A stretch of 64,000 bases of DNA from Simplicispira sedimenti (GTDB lineage Bacteria; Pseudomonadota; Gammaproteobacteria; Burkholderiales; Burkholderiaceae_C), in contig NZ_JAKVIJ010000014.1 of the NCBI RefSeq assembly GCF_022760965.1, forward strand, positions 26,560 to 90,559, read 5' to 3'. This document shows positions 34,848-44,220 of the stretch, piece after piece. The translations under genes and the position numbers were made by a program. The first letter of the stretch is position 1. Each line of letters starts with the position of its first letter. The notes beneath the pieces were generated by a model. It did not search any database. It saw only the letters and a program-made list of their open reading frames with translations, and had not been told where the DNA came from.

Positions 34848-35636
34848 ATGCTCAAAGGCAAGACGGCCCTCGTTACCGGTTCCACCAGCGGCATCGGCCT
34901 GGGAATCGCCAAGGGACTGGCGCGCCAGGGCGCCCATGTGGTGCTCAATGGCTTTGGCGATGCACAAGGCCCCTGCGCCGAAGTGCGCGCTGCCGCAGCC
35001 CAGGCCGGGCATGAGGTGCGCGTGGAGTACCACGGCGCCGACATGAGCCGCCCTGCGGACATCGAGGAAATGATGGCCTTTGCCGCCCGCGAACTGGGCC
35101 GTGTGGACATTCTGGTCAACAACGCAGGTATCCAGCATGTGGCCAGCACCGAGGACTTCCCGGTCGAGCGCTGGGACAGCATCTTGGCCATCAACCTGTC
35201 CAGCGCCTTCCACACCACGCGCCTGGCCCTGCCCGCCATGAAGGCAGCCAACTGGGGGCGCATCATCAACGTGGCCTCGGTGCACGGGCTCGTGGCGTCC
35301 GCGCAAAAGGCCGCCTATGTGGCCGCCAAGCACGGAGTGGTCGGCCTGACCAAGGTGGTGGCACTGGAGACGGCCACCACCGGCGTGACCTGCAACGCCA
35401 TCTGCCCCGGCTGGGTGCTCACACCGCTGGTGCAAAAGCAAGTGGACGCCAAGGCGGCGGCCCAGGGTATCTCGATCGAGGCGGCCACGCGGCAACTGCT
35501 GGGCGAAAAGGAGCCGTCGATGCAGTTCACCACACCCGAAGAACTGGCCGAACTGGCCGTGTTCTTCTGCTCCAGCGCCGCCAACAACGTGCGTGGTGTG
35601 GCCTGGAACATGGATGGCGGCTGGATGGCGCAGTAA
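34848..35636 (+). CDS. bdhA: 3-hydroxybutyrate dehydrogenase (SDR family)
   Basis: 262 aa. Oxidises (R)-3-hydroxybutyrate to acetoacetate with NAD, the step after PHB depolymerisation. Classical SDR motifs: ALVTGSTSGIGLGIA (NAD binding), NNAGIQHV, catalytic Ser in VASVHGLVAS and YVAAK (Tyr-x3-Lys), and NAICPGWVLTPLV. The Gln/His pattern matches bacterial BdhA. CGGAGA serves as ribosome binding site. The stop TAA is also the left target-site copy of a MITE-like insertion. Confidence 0.93.
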   Translation: MLKGKTALVTGSTSGIGLGIAKGLARQGAHVVLNGFGDAQGPCAEVRAAAAQAGHEVRVEYHGADMSRPADIEEMMAFAARELGRVDILVNNAGIQHVASTEDFPVERWDSILAINLSSAFHTTRLALPAMKAANWGRIINVASVHGLVASAQKAAYVAAKHGVVGLTKVVALETATTGVTCNAICPGWVLTPLVQKQVDAKAAAQGISIEAATRQLLGEKEPSMQFTTPEELAELAVFFCSSAANNVRGVAWNMDGGWMAQ

Positions 35637-35904
35637 GAACTTGTCCGGAAATTATTTGGTGCCACGTTGGAGCGCAATCGGGATGAGTTCGAGGTCTTGG
35701 CGCGTCGCATGGGCTGGTTGCCCATGCAAGCGGCAAGGGCGCGAAATCGCCCGATTTCGCCCCAACCCGAAGGGCAGTGCACTTTTCGGGCGGTCTGCGG
35801 CGTTGCGATGCTTGCCCATAGCCGGGCTATGGGCTGCGCACCGCGTCTTGCATCCCATCCCGAAAAGAGAGCTGCGTGGCACCAAATAATTTACGGACAA
35901 GTTC
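35637..35904. mobile_element. MITE-like element with 30-bp terminal inverted repeats
   Basis: 268 bp. The left end 35637-35666 and right end 35875-35904 are inverted repeats matching at 29 of 30 positions (GAACTTGTCCG...GGTGCCACG). They are flanked by a TAA direct repeat: 35634-35636, which is the bdhA stop codon, and 35905-35907. No credible protein is encoded. The interior has further hairpins (gcgaaatcg/cgatttcgc; gcccatagc/gctatgggc). The TAA duplication fits IS5-type TNA targets; the parental transposon is not in the window. Confidence 0.75.
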
Positions 35905-35922
35905 TAAGCCTTCAGCAGGGCT

Positions 35923-36636
35923 TCAGCGCATCTGCACCGAGCCGGACACCGTCACTTCCACCGTGCTCTTGCCCGATTCCACTGGCAGCGGGCTGTCGGC
36001 CATGGGCGCCATCTTGGCTTCCATGGCCATCATGCGTGGCCGGGGCACAGGCATCTGCCCCTGGCTGCTGACCGACACCTCGCGCAACGTGTAGCCCGCA
36101 AAGCCAAAGGCCTGGGTCAGCGTGGCCGCGCGCACCTTGAAGGCTTCAATCGCCTGTGACTGGGCCTCGCGCTCGGCACGCTCGCTTTCGCTGCGACTCA
36201 GGCCAAAGCCCACCTGGGCGATGGGCATGCCCTGGATGCGCGCCGCCGTCGCGGTGATGCGGGCAAAGTCCCGCCCGTGCAGCACCAGTTCGGCGCGGCC
36301 CTGCCAGCCGGTGATCTCACCGTTCTTTCCGTGGCGCGGGTACAGGCTGAACTGGCCGGTGCGTACCTCCATCTGCGGCGCGGCCACCTGGCTGCGCGCC
36401 ACCGTCAGCGCAGCATCGACCACCTGGCGCAACTGTGCCTGCACCGAGCTGGCATCTCTGCCGTCGGCACCGGCCCCAAGGGTGAGGATCAGCTCATCCT
36501 GCTGAACTTCCACGGCCCCACTGGCCGACAGTTGCACCACGTTGCGCGGATCGGCGGCAGGTGCATTTTGAGAAAAAACCGGCAAAGCGCTTACCAATAA
36601 AGCGCTAGTAGCTATTATTTTTATAGCATTTTGCAT
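35923..36636 (-). CDS. Exported SIMPL-domain (DUF541) protein
   Basis: 237 aa from ATG 36636. Signal peptide about residues 1-22 (MQNAIKIIATSALLVSALPV...FSQNA). The rest is a SIMPL/DUF541 domain with NVVQLSASGAVEVQQDELILTL at its start and SSQGQMPVPRPRMMAMEAKMA near the end. Related proteins are periplasmic with unclear roles; E. coli YggE is linked to oxidative stress. The signal peptide codons 3-20 coincide with a copy of the palindromic repeat. Confidence 0.88.
   Translation of the reverse strand: MQNAIKIIATSALLVSALPVFSQNAPAADPRNVVQLSASGAVEVQQDELILTLGAGADGRDASSVQAQLRQVVDAALTVARSQVAAPQMEVRTGQFSLYPRHGKNGEITGWQGRAELVLHGRDFARITATAARIQGMPIAQVGFGLSRSESERAEREAQSQAIEAFKVRAATLTQAFGFAGYTLREVSVSSQGQMPVPRPRMMAMEAKMAPMADSPLPVESGKSTVEVTVSGSVQMR
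36571..36628 (-). repeat. Palindromic repeat element, copy 7 (encodes a signal peptide)
   Basis: 58 bp, reading gagaaaaaaccggcaaagcg on the plus strand, then cttaccaataaagcgctagt, agctattatttttatagca. The order matches the family: GGC-A-rich end, GCGCTTACCAATAAAGCGC stem, AGCTATTATTTTTATAGCA end. It begins eight bases after the ATG of the SIMPL protein and encodes AIKIIATSALLVSALPVFS. Confidence 0.7.
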
Positions 36637-36855
36637 GTTCGATGTTCCTGGTGTGGATGGAAAGCAGACCCAACATAGCGCAAAGCGGCGCACTGCGCAT
36701 GTCAGCCAAGGCCGCAAGTGCGGCTGAGCCCCGGCGCCAACCTGCCAACAGTCCGCAAAACTTGTAACCATTGGTCAAACCACAGGCCTTGCCCCGGTTT
36801 TTTGTCCGCAAAGTGGTAACAATGGCGCCTGTTACAAATTGGACCGAGGATTGAC

Positions 36856-37650
36856 ATGGCCACCCTGACCGCCCCTCCCCCGCCCGGCAGCTCCACCGAC
36901 ACCGAGGTACCTGCACCCAAGCGCCCGGTGGGCAGCCGTCCGGACAAGATCCTGATCGTGGACGACGATGCCCGCATCCGCGACCTGCTGCGCCGCTACC
37001 TCACCCAAGAGGGGCTGGAAGTCATCCTGGCCGAAGACGGCAAGGCGCTCAACCGCATCCTGCTGCGCGACACGGTCGATCTGATCGTGCTGGACCTGAT
37101 GATGCCCGGCGAAGACGGCCTCTCGATCTGCCGCCGCCTGCGTGCCGCCAACGACCGGACACCCATCGTCATGCTCACCGCCAAGGGCGAGGACGTGGAC
37201 CGCATCGTGGGCCTGGAAGTGGGCGCCGACGACTACCTGGGCAAGCCCTTCAACCCACGCGAACTGCTGGCCCGCATCAACGCCGTGCTGCGCCGTCGTC
37301 CGCCGCAAGAAGCCCCCGGCGCCCCCTCGGGCGAGAACGAGGTGGTGAGCTTTGGCCCCTTCACTTTCGACCTCGGCACGCGCGTGCTGCAGAAGAACGG
37401 CGAAGAACTGCCGCTGACCACGGGCGAGTTCGCCATGCTCAAGGCCTTGGTGCGCCACCCACGCCAACCGCTGTCGCGCGAAAAACTCGCGCTGCTGGCC
37501 CGCGGGCGCGAGTTCGAGCCTTTCGACCGCAGCCTGGACGTGCAGGTCTCGCGCCTGCGCAAGCTGATCGAGGACGACGCTGCTTCGCCACGCTACATCC
37601 AGACCGTGTGGGGTGTGGGCTACGTCTTCGTGCCGGACGGCACGAGCTGA
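36856..37650 (+). CDS. ompR: OmpR-family response regulator
   Basis: 264 aa. Receiver domain with acidic triad near D36-D38, phosphoacceptor D80 in LIVLDLMMPGEDG, then T and K in MLTAKGED and GKPFNP. A C-terminal winged-helix DNA-binding domain ends SRLRKLIEDDAASPRYIQTVWG(V)GYVF. An N-terminal Pro-rich extension of about 30 residues is present. Directly precedes the envZ-like kinase; the pair is expected to respond to osmolarity or envelope conditions. The 219-bp upstream gap likely holds its promoter. Confidence 0.93.
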   Translation: MATLTAPPPPGSSTDTEVPAPKRPVGSRPDKILIVDDDARIRDLLRRYLTQEGLEVILAEDGKALNRILLRDTVDLIVLDLMMPGEDGLSICRRLRAANDRTPIVMLTAKGEDVDRIVGLEVGADDYLGKPFNPRELLARINAVLRRRPPQEAPGAPSGENEVVSFGPFTFDLGTRVLQKNGEELPLTTGEFAMLKALVRHPRQPLSREKLALLARGREFEPFDRSLDVQVSRLRKLIEDDAASPRYIQTVWGVGYVFVPDGTS

Positions 37651-37678
37651 GACGCCGGCACCTGTGGTAGCCCTTTCC

Positions 37679-39160
37679 ATGCCGAAGCCGCGTCGCGCGG
37701 ACCCCGACGCCACCAGCCCCGCGCCGCTGGAAGCCACCGAGCGGCGGCGCGAGCCACGCAAGCGCGTGGGCCTGAACCTGTTCTGGCGCACCTTCTTCCT
37801 GCTGGGCGTGCTGCTGGTGGGCAGCATCCTGGCCTGGTTGCAGACGCTGCGGGCGCTGGAGTTCGAGCCGCGTGCACTGCACACGGCGCAGCAGATCGCC
37901 TCGCTCGTCAACCTCAGCCGCGCGGCGCTGCTGCACGCCGATGGCATTGCCCGCGTCTCGCTCATCAAGACCATGGCCGACCAGGAAGGCGTGCGCATCG
38001 TGCCGCGCGAGCCCGGTGACCGCTACGAGCCGCTGGAGCGCTCGGCCCTGGGCCTGCGCCTGGCCGAGCAGCTCACCCAGCGCCTGGGGCCCGACACCAT
38101 CGTGGCGCAGAGCGTGAACGGCGAGAAAGGCCTGTGGGTGGGTTTCTCGATCAACGGCGACCCCAACTGGCTGCTGATGGACCGCTCGCGCTTCAGCCCG
38201 GCAGGCGGCAAGACCTGGCTGATCTGGCTGGTCACCGCAGGCGCCCTGTCGCTGGCAGGCGCTGCCGTCATCGCACGGCTCATCAACCAGCCGCTCAAGC
38301 AACTCTCCTACGCCGCCAACCGCGTGCGCGACGGCGACTTTGCCGCCAGCCACCTGGACGAGGAAGTGGTCACCAGCGAGATCCGCGAGGTGAACATCGG
38401 CTTCAACCGCATGGCACAAAAGCTCGCCAAGCTGGAACAGGACCGCGCCGTGATGCTGGCCGGCATCTCGCACGACCTGCGTACCCCGCTGGCCCGCCTG
38501 CGCCTGGAAACCGAAATGAGCGTGAACGATGAAGTCGCGCGCGAGCACATGGTGGCCGACATCGTGCAGCTGGACGCCACCATCGACAAGTTTCTGGACT
38601 ACGCACGCCCCGACCACGTGACGCTCACCCCGGTGAACCTGCACGCCGTCATCTCCTCGTGCGTGTACGCCGTGCAGGACCACCGCGAACTGCAGATCAC
38701 CATGCAGGTGCCCGAAGACCTGAACGTGCTGGCCGACGAGGTGGAACTGGCGCGCGTGATCTCCAACCTGCTGGAGAATGCACGCCGCTACGGCAAGACC
38801 CCCGACACCGCCAGCACCCGCGTGGAGATTGCCGCCAAGGCGCGCGAGGACTGGGTGCTCATCAAGCTGCGCGACCACGGCACCGGCGTGCCCCCCGAGC
38901 AATTGGCCAACCTGACCAAGCCCTTCTTCCGGGGCGACGCCGCCCGCACCGCCGCGGCGGGCGCGGGCCTGGGGTTGTCCATCGTGGACAAGACCATCCA
39001 GCGCATGGGCGGCATCTTCGCGCTGGCCAACTCCAGCTCAGGCGGCCTGGTGGCCCATGTGCAGTTGCAGCGCACCAGCAACCAGCCCCCCGGCACCGAA
39101 GCGCCACAACGCCTGCAGCGCCCACAGGTCAAGCGCAACCTGCCCCGAAAAATGGGGTGA
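37679..39160 (+). CDS. envZ: EnvZ-like sensor histidine kinase
   Basis: 493 aa from ATG 37679 (MPKPRRADPD). Transmembrane helices near residues 35-57 and 180-202 flank a periplasmic sensor region; then HAMP. The H-box ISHDLRTPL places the phosphorylated His at about 265. N-box NLLENARRYG, G1 DHGTGVP and G2 GLGLSIVDKTIQRMGG complete the kinase core. The C-terminal tail ends RNLPRKMG. It lies 28 bp after ompR, its likely partner. The intergenic region behind it (39161-39343) holds a GC-rich repeat. Confidence 0.92.
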   Translation: MPKPRRADPDATSPAPLEATERRREPRKRVGLNLFWRTFFLLGVLLVGSILAWLQTLRALEFEPRALHTAQQIASLVNLSRAALLHADGIARVSLIKTMADQEGVRIVPREPGDRYEPLERSALGLRLAEQLTQRLGPDTIVAQSVNGEKGLWVGFSINGDPNWLLMDRSRFSPAGGKTWLIWLVTAGALSLAGAAVIARLINQPLKQLSYAANRVRDGDFAASHLDEEVVTSEIREVNIGFNRMAQKLAKLEQDRAVMLAGISHDLRTPLARLRLETEMSVNDEVAREHMVADIVQLDATIDKFLDYARPDHVTLTPVNLHAVISSCVYAVQDHRELQITMQVPEDLNVLADEVELARVISNLLENARRYGKTPDTASTRVEIAAKAREDWVLIKLRDHGTGVPPEQLANLTKPFFRGDAARTAAAGAGLGLSIVDKTIQRMGGIFALANSSSGGLVAHVQLQRTSNQPPGTEAPQRLQRPQVKRNLPRKMG

Positions 39161-39165
39161 TATCC

Positions 39166-39290
39166 CCCTGTGCGGCTGCGCCGCTTCCCCCTTCTCTCTT
39201 CTCGCTACGCGAGCCGGGAAGGGGGACGCCGCCGGTGCGGCGAGGCGGCCCTTGCACGGCGGCCCTGGCCTGGGACGCGCCAGTTTCAAA
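39166..39290. repeat. GC-rich intergenic repeat
   Basis: About 125 bp with strong hairpin potential: cttccccctt near the start and gaagggggac after it, then cgccgccggtgcggcgaggc. Similar GC-rich blocks occur between genes in Comamonadaceae; that statement is from general familiarity. No coding potential is apparent. It may act as terminator for envZ. Confidence 0.4.
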
Positions 39291-39343
39291 GACCAAGAAC
39301 AGTGCAAAGCCCCCCTTGGCCACCAAGAGCCCACGGGCCGGAA

Positions 39344-39823
39344 TCAGGCCTTGAGCAACAAGGCCACGGCCCGCGCTTCGATGGCCAGGCACTGACCCAC
39401 GGGGCCCAGGCGTTCGGCGGTCTTGGCCTTGATGTTCACCTGCTCGGGCGCCAGATCCAGCACCTGCGCGATGCGTGCGCGCATGGCGGGAATGTGCGCT
39501 GCCAGGCGCGGGGCCTGGGCCACCACGGTGGTGTCGATGTTGCCCAGCGCCCAGCCCTGCGCACGCACACGGCGCGCAGCCTCCTGCAGCAACACGGCAG
39601 AGTCGGCGCCGCGGAACTGCGCGTCCGTGTCGGGGAAATGCGCACCGATGTCGCCCAGCCCGGCCGCACCCAGCAGCGCGTCGGTGATGGCGTGCAGCAG
39701 CACGTCAGCATCCGAATGACCCAGCAGCCCCAGGGTGTGGGGAATCACCACCCCGCCAATCACCAGGCGCCGCCCCGGCACCAGCGCATGCACGTCCCAG
39801 CCTTCTCCGATCCTGAAATTCAT
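39344..39823 (-). CDS. ispF: 2-C-methyl-D-erythritol 2,4-cyclodiphosphate synthase
   Basis: 159 aa. MEP-pathway enzyme forming the cyclic diphosphate for isoprenoid synthesis. Metal-binding GWDVHAL (Asp-x-His) near the N-terminus and GHSDADVLLHAITDALLGA (third ligand) are visible, with later KAKTAERLG. The ATG overlaps the ispD stop as ATGA, so translation is coupled. Length is standard. Confidence 0.97.
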   Translation of the reverse strand: MNFRIGEGWDVHALVPGRRLVIGGVVIPHTLGLLGHSDADVLLHAITDALLGAAGLGDIGAHFPDTDAQFRGADSAVLLQEAARRVRAQGWALGNIDTTVVAQAPRLAAHIPAMRARIAQVLDLAPEQVNIKAKTAERLGPVGQCLAIEARAVALLLKA

Positions 39824-40653
39824 GTGTCCTGTTCCTTTGCAGGGTCGGTGTGCAGGCGCACACCCCCAAAACGTTCCAGCGTGGCGCCGTGCCCGCGTTG
39901 CGCCAACACGGCCTGTGCCAGCGCAAAGTCTTCGGGGTAGGTCACCTTGAAATTGAGTGCACTGCCCGCCACCAGACGCGGATGCAGGCCCATGGCCTCC
40001 ATGGCGCTTGCCTCGTCGGTCACGGCGCTGCCCACATGCTCCAGTGCGGCCATGAGGGCACCGATGCGGAACATCTGCGGCGTCTGCGCCAGCCATTTGT
40101 CGCTGCGGTCCACCGTGGACGCCACGCGCACGCCGCCCGGCCCGGCGGTGGCGGTCTTGAGCGTATCGGCCAACTTGTGGGCCAGCAGGCCACCCACGCT
40201 GTCGTGCGCGCAGGCGTCGATCAGCGCATCGATCTGCTCGGGCGTGACCAGGCAGCGCGCGGCGTCGTGCACCAGCACCCAGTCCTGCGCGCGCGCTCCA
40301 CGGGCCTGCAGGGCACGCAAACCGCCCAGCACCGTGTCAGCCCGTGTGGGGCCGCCACAATCGACCGTGAAGTAGGCAGCACTGGGGTAGGCGTCCAGAA
40401 AATGGTCGCCCGGCGCCACCGCCACCAGCGTGCCGCGCAGGCGCGACACCCCGGCAAACGCCGCCAGCGTGTGCAGCACCATGGGATGGCCCGCCACGCT
40501 CTGGTACTGCTTGGGCAGCGCAGCCACCGTGGCCGGCCCCACCACGGCGCGCGACCCCGTACCCGCGCAGGGCAGCAGCGCCCAGTAGTCGCCGGGCGTG
40601 GCAGGCGACAGGCCCAGGGCCGAGGCCAGGGGGGGAATCTGTGGGTCAGTCAT
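39820..40653 (-). CDS. ispD: 2-C-methyl-D-erythritol 4-phosphate cytidylyltransferase
   Basis: 277 aa. Transfers CMP from CTP to MEP, the third step of the MEP pathway. Nucleotidyltransferase fold with LLPCAGTGSRAVVGP (variant of the PAAGxGxR loop) and PKQYQSVAGHPMVLHTL. VLVHDAARCLV and the later TDEASAMEAMG follow. An N-terminal extension of about 20 residues is present relative to E. coli. First gene of ispD-ispF on the minus strand, divergent from mfd. Confidence 0.95.
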   Translation of the reverse strand: MTDPQIPPLASALGLSPATPGDYWALLPCAGTGSRAVVGPATVAALPKQYQSVAGHPMVLHTLAAFAGVSRLRGTLVAVAPGDHFLDAYPSAAYFTVDCGGPTRADTVLGGLRALQARGARAQDWVLVHDAARCLVTPEQIDALIDACAHDSVGGLLAHKLADTLKTATAGPGGVRVASTVDRSDKWLAQTPQMFRIGALMAALEHVGSAVTDEASAMEAMGLHPRLVAGSALNFKVTYPEDFALAQAVLAQRGHGATLERFGGVRLHTDPAKEQDT

Positions 40654-40729
40654 GGGGGCATTCTAGAATCCGATCCCTGCGCCGCCTTCGCTTGGCGCAT
40701 GATGGGCAGCCCTTGCCCTCCCCTTGCGC

Positions 40730-43700
40730 ATGGATCTCCCCAAACTCTCCCCCGGCAAACGTTTCACCCTGCCCCGCCCTCCTGGTAGCGCCGATGCGCT
40801 GCTGCTCGCCCGCCTGGCCGAGCGTGAAAAGGCCGGGCAGCGCCGCACCGCCATCGTCACCGCCGACGCGAGCGACGCGCAGCGCCTGATCGATGAGATG
40901 GCCTTTTTTGCGCCCGAGCTGCGCTGCGCGCTGTTTCCCGACTGGGAAACGCTGCCCTACGACCAGTTCTCGCCGCACCAGGACCTGATCAGCGAGCGCC
41001 TGGCCACGCTGTGGCGCATTGGCCAGAAGGATGCCGCCCAAGGCGCCGACGTGGTACTGGTGCCCGCCACCACGGCGCTGTACCGCCTGGCGCCGCCCGC
41101 CTTTCTGGCGGGCTACACCTTTCACTTCAAGGTCAAGCAAAAGCTGGACGAGGCGCAATTGCGTGCCCAGCTCACGCTGGCGGGCTACCAGCATGTGACG
41201 CAGGTGGTGAGCCCTGGCGAGTACGCGGTGCGTGGCGGGCTGATCGACCTCTTCCCCATGGGCTCGCTGCAGCCCTACCGCGTGGATTTGTTCGACGACG
41301 AGATCGACAGCATCCGCACCTTTGACCCCGACAGCCAGCGCAGCCTCTACCCCGTGCCCGAGGTGCGCCTGCTGCCGGGCCGCGAGTTCCCCATGGACGA
41401 CGCGGCCCGTGCGCGCTTTCGCAGCCGCTGGCGCGAGCTGCTCGAAGGCGACCCCACGCGCAGCCGCATTTACAAGGACATGGGCAACGGCGTGGCCACC
41501 GCGGGCATCGAGTACTACCTGCCCCTGTTCTTTGAAGACACCGCCACGGTGTTCGACTACCTGGGGAGCGACGCCACGGTGGTGCTGCACGGCGACCTGG
41601 AGGCCGCGTTCCAGCGCTTCTGGCAGGACACGCGCGAGCGCCACCGCCTGCTGCAGGGCGACCCAGACCGCCCCATCCTGCCGCCCGAAGCGCTGTTCCT
41701 GAGCGCCGAGCAGTTCTATACCCTGGGCAAGCCGCACGCCCAGCTCGCGCTGCGCTCGGGGGTGGAGGATGTGCCCGACAGTGCGCTGTTCCAGCCCCTG
41801 GCCGACCTTGCCGTGGTGCGCGGTGCAGAAGACCCGCTGGCCCGACTGCACGCGCACATCCGCAGCACCGCACAGCGTGTGCTGCTGCTGGCCGAAAGCG
41901 ATGGCCGGCGCGAAAGCCTGCTGGACTTTCTGCGCGCCTCGCAGCTCAATCCGCCCGCCTTCGATTCGCTGGCCGAGTTCCAGGCCAGCACGGAGGAAAA
42001 GGTCGGCATCGCCACCGCCGCGCTTGCCACAGGCTTTCGGTGGGTGGAAGAAGGCCTGGACTTCGTCACCGAGACCGAGCTGTTCGCCGCAGGCCCCACC
42101 ACGCGCAGGCGCAAGAAGCAGGAACAGGTCAGCGATGTCGAAGCGCTGATCAAGGACCTGGCCGAACTCAACGTGGGCGACCCGGTGGTGCACAGCCAGC
42201 ACGGCATTGGCCGCTACCGGGGCCTGGTGAACATGGACGTGGGCAACCTCAACGCCGACGGCACGCCCGCGCTGCAGGAATTCCTGCACCTGGAGTACGC
42301 GGGCGAAGCGGCGCTCTACGTGCCCGTGAGCCAGTTGCAGCTCATCAGCCGCTACACCGGCGTGAGTGCCGACGAGGCGCCTCTGCACAAGCTGGGCAGC
42401 GGCCAGTGGGAAAAGGCCAAGCGCAAGGCCGCCGAGCAGGTGCGCGACAGCGCAGCCGAGCTGCTCAACATCTACGCCCGCCGTGCCGCGCGCGAGGGCC
42501 ATGCCTTCCGCTTTCAACCTCAGGACTACGAGCAGTTCGCCAACGACTTCGGCTTCGAGGAGACGGCCGACCAGAACGCCGCCATCCACGCCGTCATCCA
42601 GGACATGATCTCGCCCCGCCCCATGGACCGCCTGGTCTGCGGCGACGTCGGTTTTGGCAAGACCGAGGTCGCCCTGCGCGCGGCCTTCGTGGCCGTCACG
42701 GGCGGCAAGCAGGTCGCCTTTCTCGCACCCACCACGCTGCTGGCCGAGCAGCACTACCAGACGCTGGTGGACCGCTTCAGCAAGTGGCCGGTGAAGATTG
42801 CCGAAGTCTCGCGCTTTCGCTCAGGCAAGGAGATCACCGCCGCCATCAAGGGCATTGCCGATGGCACGGTGGACATCGTGGTCGGCACGCACAAGCTGCT
42901 GTCCGAATCCACCAAATTCCACAACCTGGGCCTGCTCATCATCGACGAGGAACACCGCTTCGGCGTGCGCCACAAGGAGCAGATGAAGCAGTTGCGCGCC
43001 GAGGTGGACGTGCTCACGCTCACCGCCACCCCCATCCCGCGCACGCTGGGCATGGCGCTCGAAGGGTTGCGCGACCTGTCGGTCATCGCCACCGCGCCGC
43101 AGCGCCGCCTGGCGATCAAGACCTTTGTGCGCAACGAGGGCACAGGCGTGATCCGCGAGGCCGTGCTGCGTGAATTGAAGCGCGGCGGCCAGTGCTACTT
43201 TCTGCACAACGAGGTGGAGACCATCGAGAACCGGCGCCAGAAGCTCGAAGAGATATTGCCCGAAGCCCGCATCGCCGTGGCCCACGGCCAGATGCCCGAG
43301 CGCGAGCTGGAGCGCGTGATGCGCGACTTTGTGGCCCAGCGCTTCAACATCCTGCTGTGCTCGACCATCATCGAGACCGGCATCGACGTGCCCACGGCCA
43401 ACACCATCCTCATGAGCCGCGCCGACAAGTTCGGCCTGGCGCAGTTGCACCAGCTGCGCGGGCGCGTGGGCCGCAGCCACCACCAGGCCTACGCCTACCT
43501 GATGGTGCCCGACATCGAAGGCCTGACCAAGCAGGCCCAGCAGCGGCTCGAAGCCATCCAGCAGATGGAGGAGCTGGGCAGTGGTTTCTACCTGGCCATG
43601 CACGACCTGGAGATCCGCGGCGCCGGCGAGGTGCTGGGCGAGAACCAGAGCGGCAACATGATGGAGATCGGCTTCCAGCTCTACAACGAGATGCTGTCCG

Positions 43701-44206
43701 AGGCGGTGCGCTGCCTCAAGGCGGGCAAGGAGCCCGACCTGCTGGCACCGCTGTCCGTCACCACCGACATCAACCTGCACGCCCCCGCCCTGCTGCCCGA
43801 CGACTACTGCGGCGACGTGCACCTGCGCCTGTCGTTCTACAAAAAGCTGGCCACGGCGCGTACCAGCGAGCAAATCGACGGCCTGCTGGAGGAGATCGTG
43901 GACCGCTTCGGCAAGCTGCCGCCGCAGGCACAGACGCTGATCGACGTGCACCGCCTGCGCACCCTGAGCCAGCCCTACGGCGTGGTCAAGGTGGACGCGG
44001 CGCCCGGCGTCATCCACATCACCTTCAAGCCCCAGCCGCCGGTGGAGCCCATGGCCATCATCGGGCTGATCCAGAAGAACAAGCACATCAAGCTGGCGGG
44101 CAATGAAAAACTGCGCATCGAGCGCGAGCTGCCCGACCCCCAGGCCCGCGCCCAAATGGTGCGCGACGTGCTGCGCAGCCTGGGGCAACCAATGGCTGCG
44201 GCATGA
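40730..44206 (+). CDS. mfd: Transcription-repair coupling factor Mfd
   Basis: 1158 aa from ATG 40730. Removes RNA polymerase stalled at DNA damage and recruits UvrA. UvrB-like N-terminal region with LFPDWETLPYDQFSPHQDLI. RNAP-interaction (CarD-like) domain around VHSQHGIGRYRGLVNM. RecG-like helicase with Walker A GDVGFGKTEVALRAAF near residue 637, DEEHRFGVRHKEQ and GRVGRSHHQAYAYL. C-terminal TRCF domain. Length is normal. Confidence 0.98.
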   Translation: MDLPKLSPGKRFTLPRPPGSADALLLARLAEREKAGQRRTAIVTADASDAQRLIDEMAFFAPELRCALFPDWETLPYDQFSPHQDLISERLATLWRIGQKDAAQGADVVLVPATTALYRLAPPAFLAGYTFHFKVKQKLDEAQLRAQLTLAGYQHVTQVVSPGEYAVRGGLIDLFPMGSLQPYRVDLFDDEIDSIRTFDPDSQRSLYPVPEVRLLPGREFPMDDAARARFRSRWRELLEGDPTRSRIYKDMGNGVATAGIEYYLPLFFEDTATVFDYLGSDATVVLHGDLEAAFQRFWQDTRERHRLLQGDPDRPILPPEALFLSAEQFYTLGKPHAQLALRSGVEDVPDSALFQPLADLAVVRGAEDPLARLHAHIRSTAQRVLLLAESDGRRESLLDFLRASQLNPPAFDSLAEFQASTEEKVGIATAALATGFRWVEEGLDFVTETELFAAGPTTRRRKKQEQVSDVEALIKDLAELNVGDPVVHSQHGIGRYRGLVNMDVGNLNADGTPALQEFLHLEYAGEAALYVPVSQLQLISRYTGVSADEAPLHKLGSGQWEKAKRKAAEQVRDSAAELLNIYARRAAREGHAFRFQPQDYEQFANDFGFEETADQNAAIHAVIQDMISPRPMDRLVCGDVGFGKTEVALRAAFVAVTGGKQVAFLAPTTLLAEQHYQTLVDRFSKWPVKIAEVSRFRSGKEITAAIKGIADGTVDIVVGTHKLLSESTKFHNLGLLIIDEEHRFGVRHKEQMKQLRAEVDVLTLTATPIPRTLGMALEGLRDLSVIATAPQRRLAIKTFVRNEGTGVIREAVLRELKRGGQCYFLHNEVETIENRRQKLEEILPEARIAVAHGQMPERELERVMRDFVAQRFNILLCSTIIETGIDVPTANTILMSRADKFGLAQLHQLRGRVGRSHHQAYAYLMVPDIEGLTKQAQQRLEAIQQMEELGSGFYLAMHDLEIRGAGEVLGENQSGNMMEIGFQLYNEMLSEAVRCLKAGKEPDLLAPLSVTTDINLHAPALLPDDYCGDVHLRLSFYKKLATARTSEQIDGLLEEIVDRFGKLPPQAQTLIDVHRLRTLSQPYGVVKVDAAPGVIHITFKPQPPVEPMAIIGLIQKNKHIKLAGNEKLRIERELPDPQARAQMVRDVLRSLGQPMAAA

Positions 44207-44220
44207 GAAGAGCTTCAAGC

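Noticed and set aside
35652..35900. Open frame of 82 codons inside the MITE-like element
   Set aside because: It spans the inverted repeats and hairpins and has no ribosome binding site or plausible protein character; the element is best read as non-coding.
40646..42754. Long open frame (about 700 codons) on the strand opposite mfd
   Set aside because: High-GC DNA leaves antisense frames open; the translation is His/Gln/Gly-rich with no motifs, while mfd on the other strand is complete with all its domains. The same applies to the frames opposite uvrC (22903-24708), cobQ (59627-61369), relA (31724-34123) and nuoC/nuoD (1388-3274).
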